Positions 7,474-14,101 of a stretch of 21,469 nt of DNA are shown piece after piece. The notes below the pieces were generated by a model that was given only the letters and a program-made list of their open reading frames with translations, searched no databases and was not told where the DNA came from. The stretch spans positions 1 to 21,469 of the forward strand of contig DATKQI010000178.1 of assembly GCA_035532755.1 (NCBI GenBank). The letters run 5' to 3'. This DNA is from DATKQI01 sp035532755 (lineage in GTDB: Bacteria; Pseudomonadota; Alphaproteobacteria; Acetobacterales; Acetobacteraceae). Numbering within the stretch: the first letter of the stretch is position 1; every line of letters starts with the position of its first letter. Both the position numbers and the translations under genes were made by a program.

Positions 7474-8730
7474 GGCGGAACGGACCAGGGCGAGAGGATC
7501 GGCATCGGTCACCGGCCCCACCAGGGACAGGGTGGGAGGCGTGGCGATGATGGCCCCGGCGGCGTCGCGCACATCGTCGAGGCTGACGGCGCGGACCTGC
7601 TCCATCAATTCCTCGGGCATGACGATGCGCCCGAAGGTGAACAGCGACCAGGCGATGCCGCGGGCGATGCCGAACGGGCTTTCCCGCGCGGTCGCGAGCT
7701 GGACCAGCCTCCCGTTCCGCGCGCGCATCAGGTCGGCCTCGTCGATCTGCCGCGCGGCGCCGGCGATCTCGCCGCAGGTCACCCGCAGCACCTCGGCCAC
7801 ATGCTCGGCGGTGGTGCCGGCATAGACGCTGAGCAGGCCGAAATCGGGCCCGTGCTCGGACCAGGATTGCACCGCGTAGACCAGCCCGCGCTTCTCCCGC
7901 ACCTGCTGGAACAGCGGCGAGGACATCCCCCCGCCCAGTGCGGCGGCCAGCAGGCCATGGGCATGCACGGCCGGGTCGGTGTCCGGCACCGAACCGAAGC
8001 CGAGCAGCATCGTCACCTGCTGGAAATCGCGCTCGGTGTCGCGGAAAAAGCCGCCGACATAGGTGGCGGGGGCAGGGGGCGCCGGCTCGGCGCCGGCGGG
8101 CAGGGCGGAGAAATGCCGGGCGACCAGATCGGCGAAGGCCGCATGGTCGATATTGCCCGCGCCGACCACCACCATGTTGCGCGCGAAATAATGCCGCCCG
8201 ACGAAAGCGGCGAGGTCCGCGCGATCCAGCGCGGCGACGACTTGCGGTGCGCCCAGGATCGGCCGGCCCAGCGGCTGGTCCGGGAAGGCGATGCGGCTGA
8301 ACCCGTCGGAGGCCACGCCGGAGGGGTTGTCGGAATGGCGCTTGATCTCCTGCAGGATCACGCCCTTCTCGGTGGCGATCTCGGCCGGGTCGAACACCGA
8401 TGCGGTCAGCACATCGCCCAGGATGGCGACCGCGCTCGGCACCGTGCTGCCGAGGCCGGTGACGTAATAGGCCGTCACGTCGCGCGAGGTGTAGGCGTTC
8501 ACGCTGGCGCCGAGGCATTCGATCTCGGTGGCGATCTGCAAGGCCGAGCGGCTTCGCGTGCCCTTGAACGCCATGTGTTCGAGGAAATGCGCCACCCCGC
8601 CGTTCGCCTCGGCCTCGTAGCGCGATCCGGCATGAACGAAAGCGGCGACCGCGGCGGATTCGAAGCCGGGCAGCCGTGCGGTCAGCACCCGCAGCCCGTT
8701 GTCCAACACGCTCTGCTCGATCTGCATCAT
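7462..8730 (-). CDS. M16 family zinc metallopeptidase (mitochondrial-processing-peptidase-like)
   Basis: Pitrilysin/insulinase-clan peptidase of about 422 residues, the single-copy MPP-beta-like form common in Alphaproteobacteria. The inverted zinc motif HFLEH (H48 and H52 from the chosen start) is followed 76 residues later by E128 in LQEIKRHSDNP, the expected third ligand. The second half contains GGGMSSPLFQQVREKRGLVY, typical of the M16 C-terminal domain. All catalytic residues are present, so it should be active; its substrate is unknown. No signal peptide is evident. Three in-frame ATGs compete, at 8742, 8730 and 8727. The one at 8730 is preceded by GAGAAA; the one at 8742 lies 10 bp after the purK stop. 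A longer frame beginning at 8781 would overlap purK. It is the last gene of the DUF465-purE-purK cluster, and its 3' end overlaps the sensor kinase gene. Confidence 0.92.
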   Translation of the reverse strand: MMQIEQSVLDNGLRVLTARLPGFESAAVAAFVHAGSRYEAEANGGVAHFLEHMAFKGTRSRSALQIATEIECLGASVNAYTSRDVTAYYVTGLGSTVPSAVAILGDVLTASVFDPAEIATEKGVILQEIKRHSDNPSGVASDGFSRIAFPDQPLGRPILGAPQVVAALDRADLAAFVGRHYFARNMVVVGAGNIDHAAFADLVARHFSALPAGAEPAPPAPATYVGGFFRDTERDFQQVTMLLGFGSVPDTDPAVHAHGLLAAALGGGMSSPLFQQVREKRGLVYAVQSWSEHGPDFGLLSVYAGTTAEHVAEVLRVTCGEIAGAARQIDEADLMRARNGRLVQLATARESPFGIARGIAWSLFTFGRIVMPEELMEQVRAVSLDDVRDAAGAIIATPPTLSLVGPVTDADPLALVRSALCP

Positions 8731-8752
8731 CGTTTCTCGCATCTGCGCGGCA

Positions 8753-9889
8753 TCATGTGGGCGCGATCGGCCCCAGCGCATCGGCGATGCCGAAATCGCC
8801 CGGCAGGGCGCCGCGCGGGAACAGCCGCGTCACGTGCCCCATCTTGCGGCCGGGCCGCGCCTCCGCCTTGCCGTAAAGATGCGGGATCAGCCCCGGTTCG
8901 GCGACGATCCGCGGCCACAAGGCCGCCTCCGCCGGGCCGACGAGGTTCTTCATCACCGCATCGGAATGCCGCGTCGCCGGCGGCAGCGGCAGGCCGGCGA
9001 CGGCACGGACATGCATCTCGAACTGGCTCGCCGGGCAGGCGTCGATGGTCCAGTGCCCGGAGTTGTGCGGACGCGGGGCGATCTCGTTGGCGAGCACCTG
9101 CCCCTCCCGGCCCAGGAACATCTCCACGGCCAGCAGCCCCACCAGATCGAGCCCGTCCGCCACACGCCGCGCCATCGTCTGCGCCTGAGTCGCCACGGCC
9201 TCGCTGACCCGCGCGGGGGCGAGCGTGAGGTCCAGGATATGGTCCCGATGGCGGTTCTCCACCGCGTCGAACGCCGCCATCGCGCCATCGGCGCCGCGTG
9301 CCACCACCACGGAGATCTCGGCGGCGAAATCGATGAAGCCCTCCAGGATCAATGGCTTGGGCGCCAGTTCCGCGAAGGCGGCCGCGGCTTCCTCAGGCGT
9401 GTGCAGGAGCGCCTGTCCCTTGCCGTCATAGCCAAGGCGGGTGGTTTTCAGCACCGCCGGAAGGCCGACGCGGGCCATGGCGGCCGTCAGGTCCTCCAGG
9501 CTTTCCACCGCGGCCCAGGGCGCGGTGGGCACGCCCACGCCGTTGAGGAAGCTCTTCTCCGCGATCCGGTCCTGGCTGATCCGCAGCACCAAAGGCGACG
9601 GCCGCACCGGCTTCAATGAAGCGAGCAGATCGAGGCCTTCGGCGCTGATATTCTCGAATTCGAAGGTGATGACATCCACGCACGCGGCGAAGCTGCGCAG
9701 GGCGGCGGGGTCTTCATAGTCGCCCAAAGTCACGCCGGCCGAGACCTGCGCGGCCGGGCTGTCCGTCTCCGGCGTGAGGATGTGGCAGCGATAGCCCAGC
9801 CGTGCGGCGGCAAGCGCGGACATGCGGCCGAGCTGGCCGCCCCCCACGATGCCGATGGTGGCGTTCGGCGGCAGCGGAAACGATGTCAT
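8753..9889 (-). CDS. purK: N5-carboxyaminoimidazole ribonucleotide synthetase
   Basis: ATP-grasp enzyme that carboxylates aminoimidazole ribonucleotide with bicarbonate to N5-CAIR, the substrate of PurE, in de novo purine synthesis. It has 378 residues. GIVGGGQLGRM (13-23) begins the N-terminal domain; the ATP-grasp core includes LKTTRLGYDGKGQ and FIDFAAEISVVVARG; NEIAPRPHNSGHWTIDAC is the diagnostic PurK motif near the active site. The ATG at 9889 overlaps the purE stop by 4 bp (ATGA). The frame stays open much further upstream, but only as a shadow of purE. Together with purE it makes the standard two-step bacterial route. Confidence 0.97.
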   Translation of the reverse strand: MTSFPLPPNATIGIVGGGQLGRMSALAAARLGYRCHILTPETDSPAAQVSAGVTLGDYEDPAALRSFAACVDVITFEFENISAEGLDLLASLKPVRPSPLVLRISQDRIAEKSFLNGVGVPTAPWAAVESLEDLTAAMARVGLPAVLKTTRLGYDGKGQALLHTPEEAAAAFAELAPKPLILEGFIDFAAEISVVVARGADGAMAAFDAVENRHRDHILDLTLAPARVSEAVATQAQTMARRVADGLDLVGLLAVEMFLGREGQVLANEIAPRPHNSGHWTIDACPASQFEMHVRAVAGLPLPPATRHSDAVMKNLVGPAEAALWPRIVAEPGLIPHLYGKAEARPGRKMGHVTRLFPRGALPGDFGIADALGPIAPT

Positions 9890-10386
9890 GCGGGGTCGGG
9901 AGCCTCGGGAACGGAGTCGGTCTGTGCGGCCCGCCAGGCATCGAGCCGGTCGGCCAGCGCGGCATCGGTGGTGGCGATCATGGCGGCGGCCAGCAGGGCG
10001 GCGTTCACCGCACCGGCCCGGCCGATGGCGAGCGTGCCCACCGGCACCCCCGCCGGCATCTGCACGATCGACAGAAGGCTGTCCAACCCCTTGAGCATAT
10101 GGGATTCCACCGGCACCCCCAGCACAGGCAACGGCGTGAACGCCGCGCACATGCCGGGCAGATGCGCCGCCCCGCCGGCACCGGCGATCAGCACCCGCAG
10201 CCCCCGCCCGCGCGCCGCCTTCGCATAGGTAGCCAGCCGGTCCGGGGTGCGATGCGCGGAGACGATCCGCACCTCGTGCGGCACGGCGAGCGTTGCAAGC
10301 ATCTCCGCCGCGTGGCGCAGCGTCGGCCAGTCGGACTGGCTGCCCATGATGATGCCGACCAGCGCGGCGGGTTGGGAATGGGCCAT
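9886..10386 (-). CDS. purE: N5-carboxyaminoimidazole ribonucleotide mutase (class I PurE)
   Basis: Converts N5-CAIR to CAIR in de novo purine synthesis. The 166-residue protein carries all class I PurE signatures: IIMGSQSDWPT (S16 and D19 bind substrate phosphate and ribose), SAHRTP with catalytic H45 and R46, AGAGGAAHLPGM (68-79), PVLGVPVESH, and SIVQMPAGVPVGTLAIG. The C-terminus has a ~10-residue extension rich in Ala, Pro and Glu/Asp beyond the E. coli form. The start lies 2 bp after the stop of the upstream DUF465 gene and the stop overlaps purK, so translation of the three is probably coupled. Confidence 0.98.
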   Translation of the reverse strand: MAHSQPAALVGIIMGSQSDWPTLRHAAEMLATLAVPHEVRIVSAHRTPDRLATYAKAARGRGLRVLIAGAGGAAHLPGMCAAFTPLPVLGVPVESHMLKGLDSLLSIVQMPAGVPVGTLAIGRAGAVNAALLAAAMIATTDAALADRLDAWRAAQTDSVPEAPDPA

Positions 10387-10388
10387 GG

Positions 10389-10592
10389 TCAGGCGATGCT
10401 GTCGGGGATCAGCCGGCTTTCCAGCCAGGCGACCTCGTCCTTCAGCATCAGCTTCCGCTTCTTCAGCCGCTGAAGCTGCAACTGGTCTATCGGGCCCTGA
10501 TCCGCAAGCCGCGCGATCACGGTATCGAGGTCACGGTGCTCGCTGCGCAGTTCGTGCAGCTTGCGCAGCAAGGAATCCCTGTCACTCAGCAT
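10389..10592 (-). CDS. Small DUF465 (YdcH-like) coiled-coil protein
   Basis: A 67-residue, highly charged helical protein with the DUF465/YdcH pattern: a first helix (SLLRKLHELRSEHRDLDTVI), a short turn (QGPID) and a second helix (LQLQRLKKRKLMLKDEV) ending in a short hydrophobic tail. The biochemical role of the family is not established. It is the first gene of the cluster with purE, purK and the M16 peptidase, ending only 2 bp before purE. The ribosome site is weak. A second family member starts 172 bp away on the opposite strand. Confidence 0.85.
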   Translation of the reverse strand: MLSDRDSLLRKLHELRSEHRDLDTVIARLADQGPIDQLQLQRLKKRKLMLKDEVAWLESRLIPDSIA

Positions 10593-10764
10593 GATCGGTG
10601 CATAACACGATCGAGCCGGTTGATCCTACTCCCGCGGAGTCTTCCCACGCCGTCGATTCGGATGGATTCCAGGGCAGGTTGGGGTTACCGTTTTGTGGCG
10701 AAGGGGCGGGTGCCGCTCCGGCCCGGTCCCTGCGCAAAGGAACGATCACGGCCAAGGAGGCACC

Positions 10765-10944
10765 ATGAGCCTGCAGTCCCGAATCGAATCCCTGAAGGAC
10801 CGTCACGCCAGCCTGGAGACGCGAATCGCCGCGGAAGACAACCGCCCCCGCCCCGACACCGCCGCGCTGGCACGCCTCAAGGTCGAGAAACTGCGGCTCA
10901 AGGAAGAAATGGAACGCCTGCGAACCCGCTCCATCCCCAACTGA
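10765..10944 (+). CDS. Second small DUF465 (YdcH-like) coiled-coil protein
   Basis: A 59-residue charged helical protein with the same two-helix plan as its divergent neighbour: SLQSRIESLKDRHASLETRI, a proline/arginine turn, then LARLKVEKLRLKEEMERL. The RLKVEKLRLKEEM stretch aligns with RLKKRKLMLKDEV of the other copy, which supports paralogy. The ATG at 10765 has an excellent ribosome site (AAGGAGG, 5-base spacer), so it is probably well translated. The frame continues upstream, but this site decides the start. Function unknown. Confidence 0.85.
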   Translation: MSLQSRIESLKDRHASLETRIAAEDNRPRPDTAALARLKVEKLRLKEEMERLRTRSIPN

Positions 10945-10989
10945 CCCCGTCAAAGCCTGCCCGCATCGCCCCCGCTTGTTTCGCCATCG

Positions 10990-11571
10990 TCAGGCGGCTT
11001 CTTCGGCCTCCGGCGGCGCGGGGGGCGGCGGAACGGCGTGGCCCTCGCGGGTCAGGCGGTCATTGGCCTGGGCGATCATGTCGTTCAGGTCGCTCTGCTT
11101 GCACAGGCCGAGGATGATGGGGTCGCGCGGCTTGATGTTGGCGCTGTTCCAGTGGGTGCGCTCGCGCACCTTCTGGATGGTGTCCTTGGTGGTGCCGAGC
11201 AGCTTGCCCACCTGCGCCTCGCTCAACTGCGGGTAGTTGCGCAGCAGGAAGGCGATGGCGTCCGGCCGGTCGTTGCGCTTGGCAACCGGGGTGTAGTGGG
11301 CGCCGCGGCCGCGCTTGGGCTGCGGCAGGGTGTTGGCCGACAGGTGCAGCCGCGCCTCCGGATCGGCCTCGCAGCGGCGGATCTCCTCGGCGGTGAGCTG
11401 GTTGTTGGCGACCGGATCGTAGCCCACGATGCCCTGGGCCACCTCGCCGTCGGCGATGGCCTGCACCTCCAGGGGGTGCATGCCGCAGAATTCCGCGATC
11501 TGGGTGAACGTCAGGGCGGTCTTGTCGATCAGCCACACGGCGGTGGCCTTGGGCATCAGTGGCATCGTCAT
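10990..11571 (-). CDS. trcR: TrcR-type cell cycle transcriptional regulator (DUF1013)
   Basis: A 193-residue protein matching the alphaproteobacterial DUF1013 family, described as the cell-cycle transcriptional regulator TrcR. The N-terminus (MPLMPKATAVWLIDKTALTFTQIAEFCGMHPLEVQAIADGE, quoted here in part as PLMPKATAVWLIDKTALTF) is characteristic. A second conserved block around residues 90-150 contains YTPVAKRNDRPDAIAFLLRN and a helix-turn-helix-like segment (LSEAQVGKLLGTTKDTIQ), then THWNSANIKPRDP. The C-terminus is a short Pro/Ala/Glu tail. ATG 11571 is chosen because the family N-terminus begins here; AGG lies ~12 bases upstream. It is divergent from a DUF1192 gene. The family is known by homology; DNA targets cannot be read from this window. 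Confidence 0.88.
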   Translation of the reverse strand: MTMPLMPKATAVWLIDKTALTFTQIAEFCGMHPLEVQAIADGEVAQGIVGYDPVANNQLTAEEIRRCEADPEARLHLSANTLPQPKRGRGAHYTPVAKRNDRPDAIAFLLRNYPQLSEAQVGKLLGTTKDTIQKVRERTHWNSANIKPRDPIILGLCKQSDLNDMIAQANDRLTREGHAVPPPPAPPEAEEAA

Positions 11572-11650
11572 GGCATTAACACCTGCTATCCTCGCGCCCT
11601 GTCTTGCGGTCGCCGAGGGTGGGCGGGTACGAACCCGGGGATTGTCGGGG

Positions 11651-11679
11651 ATATGGCCCGCGGCGCCATGGCGGGTCAA
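11651..11679 (-). promoter_or_regulatory. Candidate sigma-70-type promoter for trcR
   Basis: On the minus strand, TTGACC (11679-11674) is followed after exactly 17 bases by CCATAT (11656-11651). The -35 is a good match to the alphaproteobacterial housekeeping element; the -10 is weaker. It predicts a start ~72 bases before the trcR ATG. The resulting leader contains a small inverted repeat, CGGGT/ACCCG with an ACGA loop (11624-11637), which could be an operator. Inference from spacing and consensus only. Confidence 0.4.
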
Positions 11680-11701
11680 GAGCGTGCAGAGGGGGTAAGC
11701 C

Positions 11702-11896
11702 ATGATCGAACCGGATGACACACCGCCGCCGAAGCGCCGCCGGCTGGAGCCGCTGCGGCTCGATGCGCTCGGCATCGACGAGCTGCACGCCTACATCCAG
11801 GAACTGCACGACGAAATCGGCCGGGTGGAGGCCGATATCGCCCGCAAGCGGAGCCACCTGAACGCGGCGGACGCCTTCTTCCGGCGCCCGGAATGA
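11702..11896 (+). CDS. Small DUF1192 protein
   Basis: A 64-residue protein matching the alphaproteobacterial DUF1192 family: a basic/proline start (TPPPKRRRLEPLRLDALGID) followed by one long amphipathic helix (ELHAYIQELHDEIGRVEADI) and the typical ending KRSHLNAADAFFR. It is probably a coiled-coil dimer; the function of the family is unknown. A G-rich ribosome site (GGGGGT) precedes the ATG. It is divergent from trcR and followed by a strong hairpin. Confidence 0.85.
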   Translation: MIEPDDTPPPKRRRLEPLRLDALGIDELHAYIQELHDEIGRVEADIARKRSHLNAADAFFRRPE

Positions 11897-11900
11897 CGGG

Positions 11901-11928
11901 AAAAGGGAGCCGGATCGCTCCGGCTCCC
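11901..11928 (-). terminator. Rho-independent terminator of hsp20 (possibly bidirectional)
   Basis: A perfect 10-bp stem, GGGAGCCGGA / TCCGGCTCCC, with a 4-base loop lies between the convergent DUF1192 and hsp20 genes. On the minus strand it is followed directly by TTTT, giving a standard terminator for hsp20. On the plus strand it lies 8 bases after the DUF1192 stop and is preceded by AAAA, so it may also act for that gene, though without a good U-tract. Confidence 0.85.
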
Positions 11929-11958
11929 TCCCAGGGTCGCGCGGACAGCCGCGCGGCG

Positions 11959-12423
11959 TCAGGCGGCGCGGCTCACCGCGGCGTCGTTCGCGATCGCGGC
12001 CGCGCCGCTGCCCACGGCGATGCGGCGCGGCTTCAGCGCTTCCGGCACCACCCGCTTCAGGCCGACATGCAGCAGGCCGTTCTGCAGGTCCGCGCCCTCG
12101 ACCACCATATGGTCGGCGAGCGCGAAGCGCCGCTCGAACGCGCGGCCGGCGATGCCGCGATACAGCACGGCGGAAGCCGGGGTCTGCGTTTCGGGCTTCA
12201 CCCGGCCGGCGATCAGCAGCGTGTTCTCCCGCACCGTGATCTCGAGATCTTCGGTCCCGAAGCCCGCCACCGCCATGGTCAGGCGGTAGGACTCCTCGCC
12301 GGTCTTCTCGATGTTGTAGGGCGGGTAGGACGGCACGGCCGCGTCGTGCATGCTGTCCACGAGGTTCGCGAGCCGGTCGAAACCGATCGCACTGCGGAAC
12401 AGCGGGGCAAAATCGTAAGACAT
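11959..12423 (-). CDS. Small heat shock protein (Hsp20/IbpA-like)
   Basis: An ATP-independent holdase chaperone of 154 residues that binds unfolding proteins during heat stress. Residues ~34-125 form the alpha-crystallin domain: YPPYNIEKTGEESYRLTMAV, a beta-rich centre with the ENTLLIAGR turn, then GIAGRAFERRFALADHM and NGLLHVGLKRVVPE. This is the class A (IbpA-like) pattern of Proteobacteria. The C-terminal I-x-V motif (IAV, 135-137) needed for oligomer assembly is present, followed by an Ala-rich tail. The ATG has a near-ideal ribosome site (AAGGAGG, 6-base spacer) that is masked in the predicted ROSE-like leader. Expression is therefore expected to rise with heat both through an RpoH-type promoter and by RNA melting. 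Confidence 0.95.
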   Translation of the reverse strand: MSYDFAPLFRSAIGFDRLANLVDSMHDAAVPSYPPYNIEKTGEESYRLTMAVAGFGTEDLEITVRENTLLIAGRVKPETQTPASAVLYRGIAGRAFERRFALADHMVVEGADLQNGLLHVGLKRVVPEALKPRRIAVGSGAAAIANDAAVSRAA

Positions 12424-12510
12424 GGAAAACCTCCTTCAGGAGCAAGGTTCGGGTTGAGCCGCCCGATGGGCCGGCTTGTTCACGCCCCAGGGCCCGCACG
12501 GGCGCCCTGG
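12424..12510 (-). promoter_or_regulatory. Candidate ROSE-like RNA thermometer in the hsp20 leader
   Basis: The leader can fold into three hairpins. The first (12510-12487) has 7-bp arms CCAGGGC/GCCCTGG. The second (12475-12458) has arms GCCGGCCC-type/GGGCGGC with one bulged base. The third holds the Shine-Dalgarno: UUGCUCC (12445-12439), loop UGAA, GGAGGUU (12434-12428). In the third, four normal pairs are followed by a G-G opposition and U-U oppositions. UUGCU paired to the ribosome site with a G-G mismatch is the hallmark described for ROSE elements of alphaproteobacterial small heat-shock genes. A competing fold, AACC plus UCC against GGAGGUU with a bulged UUGC, would also mask the site. 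Folding was done by eye. Confidence 0.62.
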
Positions 12511-12517
12511 ACGGACC

Positions 12518-12548
12518 AGAAATGGAAAGCGCCGCCGCCCGGTTCAAG
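12518..12548 (-). promoter_or_regulatory. Candidate RpoH (heat-shock sigma factor) promoter of hsp20
   Basis: On the minus strand CTTGAA (12548-12543) is followed after 15 bases by TTCCATTT (12527-12520), close to the sigma-32 pattern CTTGAA...CCCCATNT. The predicted start near 12512 would give an ~88-nt leader beginning right at the first hairpin of the candidate thermometer. The -35 lies in the loop of the rpmE terminator. Consensus match only. Confidence 0.45.
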
Positions 12549-12560
12549 GGGCGGCGGCGC
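12529..12560 (-). terminator. Rho-independent terminator of rpmE
   Basis: A perfect 12-bp GC stem (GCGCCGCCGCCC / GGGCGGCGGCGC) with an 8-base loop lies 39 bases after the rpmE stop on the minus strand. It is followed by TTTCCATTTCT, a moderately U-rich tail. The stem separates rpmE from hsp20 transcription. The loop sequence CTTGAACC overlaps the candidate heat-shock -35 element. Confidence 0.8.
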
Positions 12561-12599
12561 CTGTGGCATGCGCGTGGCGGTGAGGTGGGAAAAGGGGGC

Positions 12600-12830
12600 T
12601 CAGCCCGCCTTCTTCGTGCCGATGCCGGCGAAGCGCTTGTTGAACTTCGCCACCTGGCCGCCGGTATCCATGATCCGCTGCTGGCCGGTCCAGGCGGGGT
12701 GGGATTTCGGGTCGATGTCCAGCCGCAGCGTGTCGCCTTCCTTGCCGTAGCAGGAGCGGGTGGTGAATTCGGTCCCATCGGTCATGATGATGTTGATGGT
12801 GTGGTATTCGGGGTGGATGCCCGTCTTCAT
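12600..12830 (-). CDS. rpmE: 50S ribosomal protein L31
   Basis: A 76-residue L31, a large-subunit protein that bridges the two ribosomal subunits. It begins MKTGIHPEYHTINIIMTDG and contains EFTTRSCYGKEGDTLRLDID and SHPAWTGQQR, then GGQVAKFNKRF. The zinc-binding Cys pairs of the classical form are replaced (NIIMTDG where the zinc form has a C-x-C), so this is the zinc-independent type usual in Alphaproteobacteria. A single Cys remains, in RSCYG. The ATG at 12830 has an AGGAG ribosome site. The frame runs further upstream, but the L31 N-terminus fixes the start. It is followed by its own terminator. Confidence 0.96.
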   Translation of the reverse strand: MKTGIHPEYHTINIIMTDGTEFTTRSCYGKEGDTLRLDIDPKSHPAWTGQQRIMDTGGQVAKFNKRFAGIGTKKAG

Positions 12831-12873
12831 GGTCGCACTCCTGCTGGCGCCGCCGATCCCGACCGGCCGCGCG

Positions 12874-12892
12874 AAAACGGGCGTATAGCCCG
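12874..12892 (-). terminator. Possible weak terminator after the Old Yellow Enzyme gene
   Basis: On the minus strand CGGGC-tatac-GCCCG is followed directly by TTTT, 8 bases after the stop of the flavin oxidoreductase gene and 44 bases before the rpmE start. The stem is only 5 bp, so termination may be partial. The same loop has a TATAC that could instead be part of an rpmE promoter. Confidence 0.4.
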
Positions 12893-12900
12893 GCCCGGCC

Positions 12901-13989
12901 TCACGCCGCAAGCAGGCTGCGCTGGTACTGCGGCGGCAGCTCGGGCTTCACCCCCAGCTTCGCCGCCACGCGCAGCGGCCAGGCGGGGTCCGCCAGCACC
13001 GCCCGGGCGACGAAGACGAGGTCGGCGCGGCCGTTCGCCACGATCTCGGCGGCATGCTCCGCCTCGCGGATCAGCCCCACCGCGCCGGTCGCGATGCCGG
13101 CCTCGGCGCGCACCCGCTCGGCGAACGGCACCTGGTAGCCGGGATGCAGGGAGGGGATGGCCTGGCGCGGCGAGGCCCCGCCGGAGGAGCAGTCGATCAG
13201 ATCGACATCGCCGCGCGCCTTCAGCATCCGCCCGATCGCCACGGCATCGTCGGCCATCAGCCCGCCCTCCACCCAGTCGGTGCAGGAGATGCGGACGAAC
13301 AGCGGCAGATCGGCCGGCCATTCGCCGCGCACCGCGTCGATCACCTCCATCAACGCCCGCGCCCGGCCGGCGAGGTCCCCGCCATAGGCGTCGTTGCGGT
13401 GGTTGGAGAGCGGCGAAAGGAAGGAATGCAGCAGATAGCCGTGCGCGGCGTGGATCTCCGCCACCTTGAACCCGGCCTCGCGCGCCATGCGCGCGCTGGC
13501 GGCGAACTCACCGGCGATGCCGCCGATCTCGGCCACCGACAGCGCATGCGGGGGCAGCCCATCCTCGGCGAAGGGCACCGCGCTGGGGGCGAGCGGCAGC
13601 CAGCCGCCGGCATCCGGCCGGATCGGCCTGCCGCCTTCCCACGGCGGCGCGCTGCTCGCCTTGCGCCCGGCGTGGGCGAGCTGGATGCCCGGCACCGCCC
13701 CGCCGCGGACGATGATCGCGGCCACGCGGGCCAGCAATGCCTGGTGCGTGGCATTCCACAGCCCGAGACAGCGCGAGGTGATGCGCCCCACCGACGAGAC
13801 ATGCGTGGCCTCGGTGAACACGATGCCGGCCCCGCCCAGGGCCCGGGCACCGAGATGCTGCACGTGCCAGTCGTCGCCCAGCCCGTCGGTGGCGCTGTAC
13901 TGGCACATGGGCGAGACCACGATGCGGTTGCGCGCGGTCACCCCGCGGAAATGAACAGGCTGGAACAGCAGCGGGGTGTGGGAGGACAT
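12901..13989 (-). CDS. Old Yellow Enzyme family NADH:flavin oxidoreductase (YqjM-like)
   Basis: FMN-dependent ene-reductase of the thermophilic-like (YqjM) class, which reduces activated C=C bonds of enones and related electrophiles using NAD(P)H. The 362 residues form a TIM barrel. Key positions: SPMCQYS with C29 and Y31 (the flavin-tuning Cys and the Tyr of this class), IQLAHAGRKAS (102-112), HAAHGYLLHSFLSPLSN with the substrate-binding His pair (H180, H183) and Y185, RNDAYGG (198-204), and VGLIREAEHA plus DLVFVARAVLADP for FMN phosphate. ATG 13989 is chosen because AAAGGTG lies 5 bases upstream; the in-frame ATG at 14019 lacks one. The physiological substrate is unknown. It is divergent from the SDR gene. 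Confidence 0.93.
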   Translation of the reverse strand: MSSHTPLLFQPVHFRGVTARNRIVVSPMCQYSATDGLGDDWHVQHLGARALGGAGIVFTEATHVSSVGRITSRCLGLWNATHQALLARVAAIIVRGGAVPGIQLAHAGRKASSAPPWEGGRPIRPDAGGWLPLAPSAVPFAEDGLPPHALSVAEIGGIAGEFAASARMAREAGFKVAEIHAAHGYLLHSFLSPLSNHRNDAYGGDLAGRARALMEVIDAVRGEWPADLPLFVRISCTDWVEGGLMADDAVAIGRMLKARGDVDLIDCSSGGASPRQAIPSLHPGYQVPFAERVRAEAGIATGAVGLIREAEHAAEIVANGRADLVFVARAVLADPAWPLRVAAKLGVKPELPPQYQRSLLAA

Positions 13990-14072
13990 GCGGGCACCTT
14001 TCACGGGCGGGGGCGTCATGGGGCGGGATCGCGTTGCGATATGGCGGCGGTGGCGGCGTGTGGCAACCTGCG

Positions 14073-14101
14073 TTGACCGCCTCGCCCGGGCCCCCTAGCG
14101 T
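14073..14101 (+). promoter_or_regulatory. Candidate promoter for the SDR-pdxY unit
   Basis: TTGACC (14073-14078) is separated by 17 bases from TAGCGT (14096-14101), predicting a start ~20-25 bases before the SDR ATG. The -35 matches well and the -10 is weak. It sits in the 139-bp gap between the divergent OYE and SDR genes. Inference from consensus and spacing. Confidence 0.4.

Noticed and set aside
10593..10764. Promoters for the two divergent DUF465 genes
   Set aside because: I tried -35/-10 pairs on both strands (for example near GTTATG on the minus strand) but none had both boxes at acceptable spacing.
11620..11640. A T-arm-like GGTTCG stretch (minus strand) suggesting a tRNA
   Set aside because: The loop has the wrong size and no acceptor, D or anticodon arms can be built around it; it is simply a short inverted repeat.
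12529..12560. The long GC palindrome as a repeat-family element (REP-like)
   Set aside because: Single copy in the window, located just after rpmE with a U-rich tail on that strand, which fits a terminator better.
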